NCBI GenBank assembly: GCA_021298315.1
Contig: JAJTFC010000062.1
Location: 1 to 45,816, forward strand
Origin: Planctomycetaceae bacterium
GTDB lineage: Bacteria > Planctomycetota > Planctomycetia > Pirellulales > Pirellulaceae
Length of the DNA: 45,816 nt
Direction of reading: 5' to 3'
Shown here: positions 26,640-37,000 of the stretch, piece after piece
Numbering within the stretch: position 1 is the stretch's first letter
Layout of the letters: every line of letters begins with the position of its first letter
Made by a program: the position numbers and the translations under genes
Notes under the pieces: generated by a model
Databases searched by the model: none
Told to the model about the DNA's origin: nothing
Seen by the model: only the letters and a program-made list of their open reading frames with translations

Positions 26640-27623
26640 ATGCGCATCTTAGTTACCGGCGGTGGCGGCTTCATCGGCTCGCACCTTACCGAGCATTTTC
26701 TTCAGCGAGGCGATCATGTCGTCGTGGTCGACGATTTCAGCACCGGGAGCCGCCGGAACCTCGAACACCTCGAATCCAATCCCAACCTCCGTATCATCAG
26801 CTCCGACCTCGGCAAAGCAGCCTGTGTGCAAGAAGCCTGCCACGATGTCGATGCGGTCTACCACTTGGCCGCCGCCGTCGGCGTGGCCCTGATCGCCAAG
26901 CAACCCACCCAGACCATCCACCGAAACATCTATCCCACACAACTCCTCCTCGACGAACTTCGCCGACATCATCTAGCAGGCAAACCTATCCCGCTGTTCC
27001 TAGCCAGCACGAGCGAAGTCTACGGAAAAAACCCCAAAGCGATTTGGAACGAATCGGACGATCTGGTCTTCGGCCCAACGACAAAACCCCGTTGGAGTTA
27101 CGGAGCAAGCAAAGCCATCGACGAATTCCTATGCATGGCTTGCGTTCGAGAACACCAAATGAAAATCGTCATTGGACGTTTCTTCAACGTCGTCGGACCC
27201 CGCCAGTCGGGTGCCTACGGCATGGTCCTGCCCCGATTCGTCGAAGCAGCCATGCAGGGCAAGCCCCTGATGGTCCATGACGACGGCCAGCAAACCCGCT
27301 GCTTTGCCCACGTCAACGATGTCGTCTATGCGGTCACCGAGCTGATGCAGCACCCCCAATGCCACGGCCAAATTTACAATATCGGATCCGACTCTCCGGT
27401 CTCGATCCTCGATGTCGCCAAGCAAGTCATCTCGATCGTCAATCCGAAAACTTCCATCGAGTTCCAATCCTACACCGATGCCTACGACGAAGACTTTGAA
27501 GACATCCGACGCCGCGTGCCTGACCTTGCTCGGCTCAAAAAAGCGATCGAATACACTCCTCGCTATTTGCTAGCCGACATCATCCAAGACGTCTGGAAGT
27601 ACAAACAACGCAACGCCGGATGA
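26640..27623 (+). CDS. NAD-dependent nucleotide-sugar epimerase/decarboxylase
   Basis: The product is 327 residues of the extended short-chain dehydrogenase type. MRILVTGGGGFIGSHL is the Rossmann glycine motif, VVVDDFSTGSRRNL binds the ribose region, and YHLAAAVGV is the usual strand 4. LASTSEVYGKN supplies the Ser/Thr, and WSYGASKAIDEF supplies the catalytic Tyr and Lys. RFFNVVGPRQ and the later YNIGSDSPVSI complete the family pattern. The residues resemble UDP-glucuronate decarboxylase and dTDP-glucose dehydratase or UDP-glucose epimerase relatives, and I cannot pick one. It is probably cytoplasmic, supplying a nucleotide sugar for the envelope. ATG 26640 is chosen from homology. Its stop overlaps the next gene's start (ATGA), so translation is coupled. 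Confidence 0.92.
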   Translation: MRILVTGGGGFIGSHLTEHFLQRGDHVVVVDDFSTGSRRNLEHLESNPNLRIISSDLGKAACVQEACHDVDAVYHLAAAVGVALIAKQPTQTIHRNIYPTQLLLDELRRHHLAGKPIPLFLASTSEVYGKNPKAIWNESDDLVFGPTTKPRWSYGASKAIDEFLCMACVREHQMKIVIGRFFNVVGPRQSGAYGMVLPRFVEAAMQGKPLMVHDDGQQTRCFAHVNDVVYAVTELMQHPQCHGQIYNIGSDSPVSILDVAKQVISIVNPKTSIEFQSYTDAYDEDFEDIRRRVPDLARLKKAIEYTPRYLLADIIQDVWKYKQRNAG

Positions 27624-30589
27624 CCATGAGCAAGTCCCCTTTGCCAACGCGCTCGATCCAAGTAGCAACTCTGAGCATCGTAGTGCTTCTCCTAGCAACA
27701 GGCTGCAACCCCCCGGATGCGAATCCCCCTAAACCCACCGCGTCGAAACCCACGCCAAGCGAACCGTTCGATGCCCGCCTGAAAAACGCGGAATCACTCC
27801 TGGGACAAAAAAAACTCGATGAAGCCTGGGCGATCTCCAAAGGTCTCCTCGTCGAGCAGCCTAAATCCGTTCCGGCTCTTTTCCTCGCCTCGCAAATCAT
27901 GGCCGCCCGCAAAAACCTCCCGGGGGCTATCGAGCTGATTTCTCAAATAGATCCAAGCGATCCCCAAGCCGGTCCGGCCGCCACAGGTCAACTCTCCGAG
28001 TGGCTCGCCCAATCCGGAGATCTTCCCAGAGCCGAGGCAAAACTACGTAGTCTGCTCAAAGAATACCCCAAAGCCCTTCCAGCTCTGCGGCTCTTGGCCG
28101 ATCTTCTGCACGCACAAGGCCGACGCTGGGATGCAGGAAAAGTCCTCGAGCGTATCGTTCGCCTCGGAGACTTCAAAACTCCAGATCTGATGAGCCTTGT
28201 CGACCTTCGAGACCCCAAGGATCAAGAGCCCCTTCGGACGGCCTTCGAGCAGTTCGATCCCGATGACCCCATGAGCCAACTCGGGCAGGTCCGACTCCTG
28301 CTCTTTGCCGACCGCTGGAAAGACTGCATCGATCGCTTGGATCAATGGACCAAATCCCATCCGCAACTCCTCGAACCCTGGATATGGTACGGCGAATCCC
28401 TCTTGGAGACCGGGGAAATCCAAGCCGTCGGAAAATGGCTGCAAAACCCACCCGAAGGGCACTCACGACACCCTGAATACTGGTACATCGCCGGCCGCTA
28501 CTGGATGCTCCAAGCCCGTGCAGACACGGCCGCTCGATGCTTCAGCGAAGCGATCGCGCTGGACCGTCGACACCTAAGCGCTATGCAGTCCCTCTCGGAA
28601 TGCTTGATGGACTTGCAACGCCCCGAATTGGCTTTAGAAATCCGCGATCAATCCGGCAAACTTGTTCGCATCAAAGACCTTACCAACCAAATCCAACGTG
28701 GACTCGTCAAGGACCAAGCCTTCTTCGAGATCGCCAAACTCTACGAAGATCTCGGCGACCAGGTCTTGGCCTTCGGATGGGAAGCCATCGCGCTTGCGCA
28801 AACCAACCAACCGTTCCCAGAACGCTTGATCGCACTCCAAAAGGAACTCCAAAGCGGCAAAAGCTACGCCTCGGCGATCCTCGGGAAACTTCCACTCAAC
28901 GATTGGCCTTTGCCAGAGAATCACCAAATCGCATCGACCGATGCACCCGAACCATCGAACCCTACGACCCTTGAGGCATCCCCAAGCATACGACTCGAGG
29001 ATGTCGCGATGTCCCTCGGACTCGACGCGTATTACGACAACGGCGCCAAAGGCCGGAAGCATTGGATGACCCTCGAAGGACTCGGGGGGGGAGTCTCCGC
29101 CATCGATTATGACAAGGATGGATGGCCCGATCTGTTCTATTCCCAAGCCGGCGATTCACCCTTGAGCCAACCCCCAAGGTACTTGCCGAAACAACTCTTC
29201 CGCTCGATCCAAAGCGATCGCTTCACCGCAGTCGAACAACAAGCATGCGTCGGGGATCTTGGCTACGGCCAAGGAACCGCAGTCGCAGACCTCGACCAAG
29301 ACGGATTCGATGATCTGCTCGCAGCCGACATCGGTGAAATCAAGTGGTTTCGCAACCAAGGGGACGGAACCTTCCAACGCATGGACATGCCCCAAGCGAC
29401 CAGCCCAGCGATCTGGAACAGCGCCATCCAAGCCGCCGATCTCAACGGCGATTCGCTGCCCGATATTGTCCAGTGCGCCTACATCGACGGACAGGACTTC
29501 TTGACCCGAACATGCCCGACCCCTACAAGCCCCGATTCGGTATTCTGCCATCCCAAACGATTCACCCCCGGTAAGACTCGCATCCTGTGGAATCAAGCCG
29601 ATGGAACCTGGAGTCTTGCAGACTCCGAACTGCTCGAGTCCCTCGTCGATGGTTATGCCCTCGGGGCTCTGATCACCAACCTCGACCAAAAAGCCGGTAA
29701 CGACGTTTTCTTCGCCAACGATGTGTCTCCGAACCACCTGCTGTTGAGCAGCCCTCAATCCGACCAAACGCTAGAGCTACAAGAGTGCGCGATCCGATCC
29801 GGGGTCGCAGTCGATCTGTTCGGTCGAGCTCAGGCTTCGATGGGCATCGCCTGCGGCGACCAAAATCGGGATGGCCTACTCGATCTGATCGTCACCAATT
29901 TTCGATACGAGGTCAGCACCCTTTACCGTCAGACCCAACCCGGCTTGTTCACCGATGCGACTCGAATCGCCAAGCTCGGCGAACCGACCCTCGAATGGCT
30001 CAGCTTCGGCTGCCAACTGACCGATCTGGACAACGACGGCTGGCTGGATTTCCTTGCCGTCAACGGACACATCGACTACATAGAACCCTGGCAAATGCCA
30101 CCGCAAGTGCTCAAAAACACACAAGGAAAATTCCAGTGGCTACGCTCCCCGAGCCCAGGCAAGTACTTTGATGTCGACAACGTTGGCCGATCGCTGACGG
30201 CCTTGGATTTCAATCGAGACGGCCGGATCGATTTTGCCGTGACCCACTTGGATCGACCCACTGCATTGCTTGCAAACTCTACCAAAAGCACGAACCATTT
30301 CGTGCAACTCGAACTCGTCGGTACGCGCTCCGAACGCAATGCCACCGGAGGAATCCTCCGCGCAACAAGAGGCCAGGAGCAATGGATCTGCGCATCGAGC
30401 GTCGGAGACGGATTCTATGGAACCAACGAGCGAGTGCTCCACATCGGACTCGGCCAAGCCGATCGGCTCGATCGCCTCGAAATCACCTGGCCAAACGGTC
30501 AAACGCAAACGGTCGAAAACCTCGAAGTCGACTGCCGTTACCGATGGATCGAAGGTGCCGAGCCCCACAGAATCGAACTTGCGAAATAA
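27620..30589 (+). CDS. TPR and FG-GAP/ASPIC-UnbV lipoprotein (CRTAC1-like)
   Basis: This 989-residue protein starts with a lipoprotein signal; the lipobox LLATGC puts the lipidated Cys at residue 29, followed by a Pro-rich spacer. Residues about 50-430 form TPR-like helical repeats (LDEAWAISKGLLVEQPKSVP, PRAEAKLRSLLKEYPKALPA). Residues about 480-890 carry VCBS/FG-GAP calcium-binding repeats such as DYDKDGWPDLF, DLDQDGFDDLLAADI, DLNGDSLPDIV, DQNRDGLLDLIVT and DLDNDGWLDFLAVNG. The C-terminus is an ASPIC/UnbV domain (GGILRATRGQEQW, GDGFYGTNERVLHIGLG, ITWPNGQTQ). Such proteins are abundant in planctomycetes and are thought to sit at the cell surface. The ATG overlaps the epimerase stop by four bases. 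A sulfatase follows after 90 bases. Confidence 0.92.
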   Translation: MTMSKSPLPTRSIQVATLSIVVLLLATGCNPPDANPPKPTASKPTPSEPFDARLKNAESLLGQKKLDEAWAISKGLLVEQPKSVPALFLASQIMAARKNLPGAIELISQIDPSDPQAGPAATGQLSEWLAQSGDLPRAEAKLRSLLKEYPKALPALRLLADLLHAQGRRWDAGKVLERIVRLGDFKTPDLMSLVDLRDPKDQEPLRTAFEQFDPDDPMSQLGQVRLLLFADRWKDCIDRLDQWTKSHPQLLEPWIWYGESLLETGEIQAVGKWLQNPPEGHSRHPEYWYIAGRYWMLQARADTAARCFSEAIALDRRHLSAMQSLSECLMDLQRPELALEIRDQSGKLVRIKDLTNQIQRGLVKDQAFFEIAKLYEDLGDQVLAFGWEAIALAQTNQPFPERLIALQKELQSGKSYASAILGKLPLNDWPLPENHQIASTDAPEPSNPTTLEASPSIRLEDVAMSLGLDAYYDNGAKGRKHWMTLEGLGGGVSAIDYDKDGWPDLFYSQAGDSPLSQPPRYLPKQLFRSIQSDRFTAVEQQACVGDLGYGQGTAVADLDQDGFDDLLAADIGEIKWFRNQGDGTFQRMDMPQATSPAIWNSAIQAADLNGDSLPDIVQCAYIDGQDFLTRTCPTPTSPDSVFCHPKRFTPGKTRILWNQADGTWSLADSELLESLVDGYALGALITNLDQKAGNDVFFANDVSPNHLLLSSPQSDQTLELQECAIRSGVAVDLFGRAQASMGIACGDQNRDGLLDLIVTNFRYEVSTLYRQTQPGLFTDATRIAKLGEPTLEWLSFGCQLTDLDNDGWLDFLAVNGHIDYIEPWQMPPQVLKNTQGKFQWLRSPSPGKYFDVDNVGRSLTALDFNRDGRIDFAVTHLDRPTALLANSTKSTNHFVQLELVGTRSERNATGGILRATRGQEQWICASSVGDGFYGTNERVLHIGLGQADRLDRLEITWPNGQTQTVENLEVDCRYRWIEGAEPHRIELAK

Positions 30590-30679
30590 TCGCCCTGTAG
30601 AGCTCACAGCACCGAGGCTTGGGATCGGCAAAAGACAACTCGTGGAAAAATCTTTGAACAACTCGAAATACAAGTTCTT

Positions 30680-32278
30680 ATGAAAACCTTACAAGACCTG
30701 CTGAGAATTGCACGGATCTGCGCCATGCTGCTGATTGCGATTGCGGCGACGCTTAGCAGGGCTCCTAGCAGGGCCGATAGCAATGCCCAAAACGCGGCAG
30801 GCCAGGGGGGCTCGCAAGGGGACTCGAAACCCAATGTCATGATTGTCCTCGTCGACGACATGGGCTTGATGGATACCTCGGTTCCGTTTTTGATCGACAA
30901 GGATGGCGCTGCGGTCGAGCATCCTTTGAATCGATGGTACCGCACCCCGAACATGGAACGATTGGCCAAACTCGGGGTTCGGCTCAGCGAGTTCTATGCG
31001 ATGAGCGTCTGCTCGCCGTCGCGGATTTCTCTCATGAGCGGTCAGAACAGCGCCCGGCACCGGACCACCACGTGGATCAACCCAGATTCCAACAACCGTG
31101 GACCCTCGGGCCCACCAGCCTGGAACTGGAAAGGGCTCGATGCATCGAGCGTTACTCTGGCCCGAATGATGCAACAAGCAGGCTACCGCACGATCCATGT
31201 GGGCAAAGGGCACTTTGGCCCCCGCGATAGCATCGGCAGCGATCCTCGCAACCTGGGCTTTGACATCAATGTCGGTGGCTCATCGATCGGCCAACCGGGC
31301 AGTTACTACGGAACCAAGAGCTTCGGGGCCGAGGCACCCAAGCCGACCCATGCGGTACCGGGTTTGGATGCGTACCATGGCCAGGACATTTTCCTCACCG
31401 AGGCGCTCACTCGCGAAGCCAAAAAGCACGTCCAAGAGAGCGTGCGTCAGGGAAAACCCTTCTTTTTGAATTTCGCCCACTATGCCGTCCATGCTCCCTT
31501 CCAAGCCGATCCTAGATTTCCTACCGAGGATCCTGCCGGCAAGTTCTCCAAACAGGCCTTAGCGTTCGCATCGTTGGTCCAAGGCATGGACGATTCGCTC
31601 GGGAAAATGCTCGATTGCTTCGACGAGCTGGGGATTGCCGAAAACACCCTTGTATTTTTCTTAGGTGACAACGGTTCGGATGCACCGTTGGGGGACCCCC
31701 ATGCGGTGGCCAGTTCGGCCCCCTTGCGAGGCAAGAAAGGATCGCACTACGAAGGGGGCATGCGGGTGCCGTTTATCGCCGCCTGGGCCAAACCGGCCAA
31801 GAATCAGTGGCAGGACCGATTGCCGACCCCCTCGGGTCAGATCCGTAAAGGTTGGGGAGCGATCTACGATCTTTTTCCAACCATCGCTGAGCTAGTCCAG
31901 CTCGAAATCCCAACCGGTCACGTTGTAGACGGAAATTCGCTAAAAAGAATTTTCGCATCGAGCGAACCTGCGTTGTTGGACCGAGAGTTTGTGATGCATT
32001 TCCCGCATGCGCCCCATCGGAGCAATTACTTTACGGTCTTTCGACAGGGGGATTGGAAGCTCATCTACCACTACTTGCCCGAGCCATCCTCGCCTCGTAT
32101 GCAGCTATTCGATCTGGACGCGGATCCTTATGAGCAAACCGATTTGGCAACTACACGTTCTGATAAGGCCAGGGTTCTACGAGAGGCCATGGCGAATAAA
32201 CTTACCGAACAAAATGCACTCTACCCGGTAGGTCGAGAGGGCCAAACTCTGTTTCCGCATCAAGGTTCCGGGAGATAA
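30680..32278 (+). CDS. Sulfatase (formylglycine-dependent)
   Basis: The product is 532 residues, with a signal-like N-terminus rich in Ala, Ile and Leu to about residue 34. PNVMIVLVDDMGLMDTSVP supplies the N-terminal metal ligands. CSPSRISLMSG (Cys111) is the formylglycine signature. HVGKGHFGP holds the equivalent of the catalytic Lys and His, but the usual GKWHLG has Gly in place of Trp. FFLGDNGSDAP gives the later Asp-Asn pair, and HYEGGMRVPFIAAW is the common family segment. It is probably exported and acts on sulfated polysaccharide or a related ester. No strong ribosome binding site is evident before ATG 30680. It overlaps the convergent secreted-protein gene by 19 bases at its 3' end. 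Confidence 0.92.
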   Translation: MKTLQDLLRIARICAMLLIAIAATLSRAPSRADSNAQNAAGQGGSQGDSKPNVMIVLVDDMGLMDTSVPFLIDKDGAAVEHPLNRWYRTPNMERLAKLGVRLSEFYAMSVCSPSRISLMSGQNSARHRTTTWINPDSNNRGPSGPPAWNWKGLDASSVTLARMMQQAGYRTIHVGKGHFGPRDSIGSDPRNLGFDINVGGSSIGQPGSYYGTKSFGAEAPKPTHAVPGLDAYHGQDIFLTEALTREAKKHVQESVRQGKPFFLNFAHYAVHAPFQADPRFPTEDPAGKFSKQALAFASLVQGMDDSLGKMLDCFDELGIAENTLVFFLGDNGSDAPLGDPHAVASSAPLRGKKGSHYEGGMRVPFIAAWAKPAKNQWQDRLPTPSGQIRKGWGAIYDLFPTIAELVQLEIPTGHVVDGNSLKRIFASSEPALLDREFVMHFPHAPHRSNYFTVFRQGDWKLIYHYLPEPSSPRMQLFDLDADPYEQTDLATTRSDKARVLREAMANKLTEQNALYPVGREGQTLFPHQGSGR

Positions 32279-32967
32279 GTCCCCTTGGTCGTCTCTTGCC
32301 GTGCTTGGGAGTGGCCACCGACCTTTGAATCCATAAACGGCGTTACCCCGGGCACATACCGTGCCATATTTTGAAGTGGCAGAACCAGAGGTTTAGCAAA
32401 TGTCTGCGTTCCCTCGGAGATCTCTTGCATCCTCGAAGGTTGGTCTGAATCTCGGTGGCTAGCAAAGACTCCCTTGACCTTGTCCCAATGCACCAAATTA
32501 CCCAGTCGGTCTGTAAAGGACCGACCGTTTCGATACACGACTTTGGGGTTTCCGAATCGAGGGAAGGAGACCAAAACCGCTCGATCTCCAAAGTCGTATT
32601 CAATCGATTGAGCCGTATAGGTCACCATCGGTGAACCAGGGAGCATTTGGACTGGCAAATAAACCTTCTGACCACTCTTAGGGTGGAAGGCGACGATAAT
32701 GCTTGGACCACCGGGCAGGTCTGGCCCTCGAAAAGTCCGATCACCGGTGTAGTAATACCGATGCACCATGATCGTCGGTGCTATGTCTACTTGGGTCTGC
32801 CCCGAAGCGTCTTGGCCGACTATCACTCCAGGATTTCCACGCGCATCGACGTTCGGATCGAGAATCTCGATCTCAAGCGACGGGATGACTCGGCTGACTC
32901 GTGCTTGTGCGAATGCAATATCTGCAAGTGTCGCAATCATCAACACAGCGGCAAATATACTTCTCAT
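32260..32967 (-). CDS. Small exported protein, unknown function
   Basis: The product is 235 residues with a clear signal peptide (MRSIFAAVLMIATLADIAFA). I recognise no known domain. The mature part looks beta-rich, with segments such as IVAFHPKSGQKVYLPVQMLP, YDFGDRAVLVSFPRFGNPKV and YRNGRSFTDRLGNLVHW. The C-terminal 60 residues look less ordered. It is the last gene of a four-gene minus-strand group of exported proteins, two bases after the preceding stop. Its 3' end overlaps the convergent sulfatase by 19 bases. A structural role in the same envelope complex as its neighbours is inference from position only. Confidence 0.75.
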   Translation of the reverse strand: MRSIFAAVLMIATLADIAFAQARVSRVIPSLEIEILDPNVDARGNPGVIVGQDASGQTQVDIAPTIMVHRYYYTGDRTFRGPDLPGGPSIIVAFHPKSGQKVYLPVQMLPGSPMVTYTAQSIEYDFGDRAVLVSFPRFGNPKVVYRNGRSFTDRLGNLVHWDKVKGVFASHRDSDQPSRMQEISEGTQTFAKPLVLPLQNMARYVPGVTPFMDSKVGGHSQARQETTKGTYLPEP

Positions 32968-32969
32968 GA

Positions 32970-34019
32970 TTATTTTTTCCAGGAAGGGTGTTGCCAGGGC
33001 ATGACGACTCCTTGGCCCGAACCTGTCAAAGGGTCCAGTAGCGCGTAAAATTGAAACTCTGCACCTTGGATTCTTTCAAAGTGTTGCGCGATCTTGGGAT
33101 CGTTCCCATGAAACGTATAAAACTCCGAGCTCTCGCGCTGGATCGATATCCGAGGGACCTGCAATTGAACCAGCCCTGTCGACCGGTGATTATCAATCGT
33201 CGGTAAAGTCTGAACAGCAGCCGTCACGGCGTTTGTTCGGGAAACTGCTGCATCGGTAAGGCGAACATCCATCACAAAAAGATTGCGTTTAAGCTGCAGT
33301 TCGCTGTTGCGAACAATTGCATTGCGATCCAAAAGTGGATTTTGCTCGGCTTTGAAACTGATCGTCCAATTCCCCTGAGGGTCGATCGCGATCGATGCGT
33401 CCCGGATTCGGCAATGAGCAACGTCTAAGAATGGTGCAGCCATTTGCAGGGTTTTTGAATCCGGACGCACCGTGGGTGAGTTGGTCGACGGTGCTAGCGA
33501 TGAACTATTTGGGAAGACGTTCTGAGTGAACGCGTTTGGGTACGCACCCATTTGCGTTGGCACCTGAGAGGTCCATGGATTCGTCGTCCAAGGATTCGTA
33601 TTCCACGGGCTCAAGCGCGGGTCTGGTACGACACCCAAAGGTGGTGCCTTAAGCGGATTGCTGATTGGGTTTTGAGCAAATGGAATTGCTGCTAATGGGG
33701 TCATCGATGCTTGAGGAATACCAGGATTCCTAGCCGCTTGAATCGCTCGCTCCATCGATTCCTGAGAGTGCCTAGGCAGTGCCGGCAAGCTGCCGGAGGA
33801 TACGACCGGTGTTCGAGGCAGGTACTGATAATCGCCCGGAGGTACATTGCAAGCCGGACGAATCCGATGGCGTCCGCTGAAGTAAGTCAGCGGATCGATC
33901 GCCTGAGCCGTTGAGATGCCGCACAAGCAACCAAGAGCCAGGCAACTAGCTAGGTACTTGCCTAAACATGCAGGCCTTGAGATTCCGAGGATCAATCGCG
34001 AGCGTTTCAAGATGTTCAT
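32970..34019 (-). CDS. Exported protein with NPWT repeats, unknown function
   Basis: The product is 349 residues. The N-terminus has basic residues and a hydrophobic stretch ending STAQA, indicating a signal peptide. The central part is Pro- and Asn-rich, with a short tandem NTNPWTTNPWTSQVP motif near the middle. The C-terminal 150 residues look folded and beta-rich, with segments such as CRIRDASIAIDPQGNWTISF, LQLKRNLFVMDVRLTDAA and GLVQLQVPRISI. No family is recognised. It sits 38 bases after the giant secretin-like gene and two bases before the next small exported gene, so these are probably co-transcribed. GGAA upstream of ATG 34019 supports the start. Confidence 0.75.
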   Translation of the reverse strand: MNILKRSRLILGISRPACLGKYLASCLALGCLCGISTAQAIDPLTYFSGRHRIRPACNVPPGDYQYLPRTPVVSSGSLPALPRHSQESMERAIQAARNPGIPQASMTPLAAIPFAQNPISNPLKAPPLGVVPDPRLSPWNTNPWTTNPWTSQVPTQMGAYPNAFTQNVFPNSSSLAPSTNSPTVRPDSKTLQMAAPFLDVAHCRIRDASIAIDPQGNWTISFKAEQNPLLDRNAIVRNSELQLKRNLFVMDVRLTDAAVSRTNAVTAAVQTLPTIDNHRSTGLVQLQVPRISIQRESSEFYTFHGNDPKIAQHFERIQGAEFQFYALLDPLTGSGQGVVMPWQHPSWKK

Positions 34020-34057
34020 CGCACATTTCCATTCGCTTTATATCGAGAGCTATCCAT

Positions 34058-37000
34058 CTACCGATTCGATGGCTTGGAGGCCGGCGGATTCATCAGGATC
34101 GGGGCACGTTGCTGAGGCACATCGGGCTCCGGATTGGGCAGTTCCTCTCGGATAACCCGCTTGGCAGGGGCTTCTTCGAAGCGTTCGGGCAAGTATCCCG
34201 ATTTCCCAGCCGGTGATTTGGCTGGAAATCGTGAATTGCTAGGTGCACGGTCCTGTGGATCGTACCCCTCTTGCATCGGGCGCACTTGATAGTCCAACCC
34301 TGGACCTTCGTAGCCATTGGGATGGAGCGTGGGGATAGATTCCTGAGATCGATAAAGGTCGGCTCGGCGAGCGGATTCAGGAATCCGTAGGAACTCATCA
34401 ACTTTAGAGCTGCTGTAATCATAAATCCGATTTTCGAGATAGCGATTTCGATTCCGAACGATGTATTCGCGATTCGACAACTGCATGGGATCCACATCCG
34501 AAACCGCAGGTGCCCATCGCAAGCCCATCAAATCGAAGAGCGTCGGAAAGATGGTCGCTTGGGCCATAATAATATTCTGTTGCAGCGACTTTTCATCACT
34601 CGGCAGCGGCCTCCACAACGCACCCACTACAGGAATATCCTCAAGCAATGGAACTCCCTTGGCAGTCCGTGCCGCTTTCAGCGCTACGACATACCTGCTG
34701 ACTTCTCGCAACTCAAAGTTCGACAGATGCACGTCGGTATCGATGAAGTGTTGCCTGATTCTCCCCAGGTGCTTTTCATCGGCCCGTACCGGCTCTCGGA
34801 CTTGGGTTGTGTACATGTAGTTAAAATCGAAAACGACGGCTTGGCCATCCGGAGCGATCACCGGTCGAACTTCGTATCCAGTTCCCGTCTCGAACTTGTA
34901 GATGGCAGGATCCGGGATCAATTTTTCGACGTTGGATTCAAAACGAGGACTAGAACCGGCCCCTTGCCGAATCATCTGCTCGGCAGTCGGATTGCTTAGA
35001 CTCGGTAAGACATTGACAACTCCACCCGTTGCACTGGGAACTCCCCCTTGTTTCATCTTGGCCAACGCCAAAAAACTAGGGTCTTGGATCAGTGCACCTG
35101 CATCGTTGTAAACTGCAAGCGCCGAGTCGATCCCTTCGCGGACCAAAATATCGCGGCGAGGCAGATCAAACTCCATGGTCGCAGACGGGGAGACTTTACC
35201 AAGCTCGCGATTGTTCGCAAGCACATTGGTTGTTTCGGTCTGACCGAACTCAACTTTGTAAGACTGGCTTCCCTTGCGGATCGCTCGGAACATCGGGTAG
35301 TAGAACTGGGTGTTGAAATCGTCATCCAACGCGGTTGTTAGTCGCTTGAGATAATTATCAACATTCGCTGTATGGGCACGGGTCCCCTCGAGAAGCTCGA
35401 TGAACTTCTCTTCGAGCTCATCGATGAGCATGTCAAGAAATTTCTTATGGTCCAGTGGCCGACGATTGGCCTGAAGCAACGAGCGGTCAGTATCGAGCTG
35501 GCTGATGCTCTTGATCCAATCATTGAAACTAGTATCCGTCATATTTAGAGCAAGAAGAATATCATCCTTCAATTGGGATCGAGCAGAATCCGTATTGGTT
35601 TCCATGCTGCTCAATAGGTCCTTCATATTCTGGGAAAACGAAATCCACTGTTGGTATACCTGAAACGCTTGCTTAACTGCGATAGGTTCCAATTGCGTCG
35701 AAGAGAAGAGTACCTCGACCATCTCAAGAATCCTCGCCTTCTGATCTTGAATCCTCGTGAGCTTTTGAAATTTGGAATTCTGCTCTACGAGCAACTGCAG
35801 GATCTCATCGAGAGAAACCTCTAAGTCGTACACAGAAATCATTGCGTAGCGAGGCTGACCGGCATTATTGCGACCTACGAGCCCGCCGGTGGTTTGAATA
35901 ACGCACTCGACTCGATCCTTGAGTCGAGCGATAATTTCTTGCGAAGTGTCCGAAGATGCAAAATCGATCTGGTCAAGTTGTTTTTGAACGTCACCCAACC
36001 GGGACGCGATTGCCTTGACGATTCCCTGCAACTCTTGTCGCTGCTGCTTGCTCCCCGTCAAATAGACCATGCTATCGAGCTCCGCTGGATCTAAGGAACT
36101 ATAGATCTCGTTTAAGCGTCGGTACTTTCCATGAAGGAACATTTCCACACCATAGAGTTTGGATATTTCGGGAGTGTCAATCTTGGTAAACGCACCTTCG
36201 GTTGCAGTCTTAAACTGTTGTCCCCTAAAGTCGCGTGTGCTTGCGATGAGGTTTTTGATCCGAATCAATTTGTCTTGAACCGACTCATCGTCTCGACTAG
36301 CCGGCCCAATCCGTTGGGTCAATCGACGCAACATCTCGATAAGTTCCATAGTGATCGATTCATACTGCTCCACCGCAGTATCGATTTGTGTCGTCGCTTT
36401 CGAAAGCGCCGGCAGGATCGTCGAACGGAACGTCAATGCTTGTTCAGTCGTCGCCCGCAACTGAGTCAATCGGCGCTGTTCGAGATTCAACAAATCCTGA
36501 TCGCTCTCGACGCCTGCCAAGCGTTCCTCAATGACGGCTCGCTCCATCACCCGTTGCTTAAGCTCCAACTCGGTCACTAAGCGTGCTTTTAGGATCTGCG
36601 CCAGTCGGATCATCTCTCGCTGGATCGGATTAAGCGTGCCGTCATTGGAGATATTCGCATCAAAGAATCCTCGCATCGAGATAAACGACGCACTGGGCGT
36701 CAAATGATACATCGGCGGGGGCTCCTTGTGCTTGCACCGAAACCTACAACCGAAATTGCACTGCTTGCCATTGCACTCGGAAATGCTGTTTTCTAAAAAT
36801 CGCTGCTCGGCCGGCCCAAGATCGCTTTGAACAAGCTCCTCGAACCGTTGCAAAATAGCCAATCGGGTGCTGTTGTTGGCTAGAGCCATCAAGGTAAGTG
36901 CGCTGGACAAACTCGTCACATCCATCGAATGCAAAGAGAGAAGCTTGTTTCCCGTATGAAGCAACTCCGAATCCAAAGCTTTCAATTCGTCAATAAAGTC

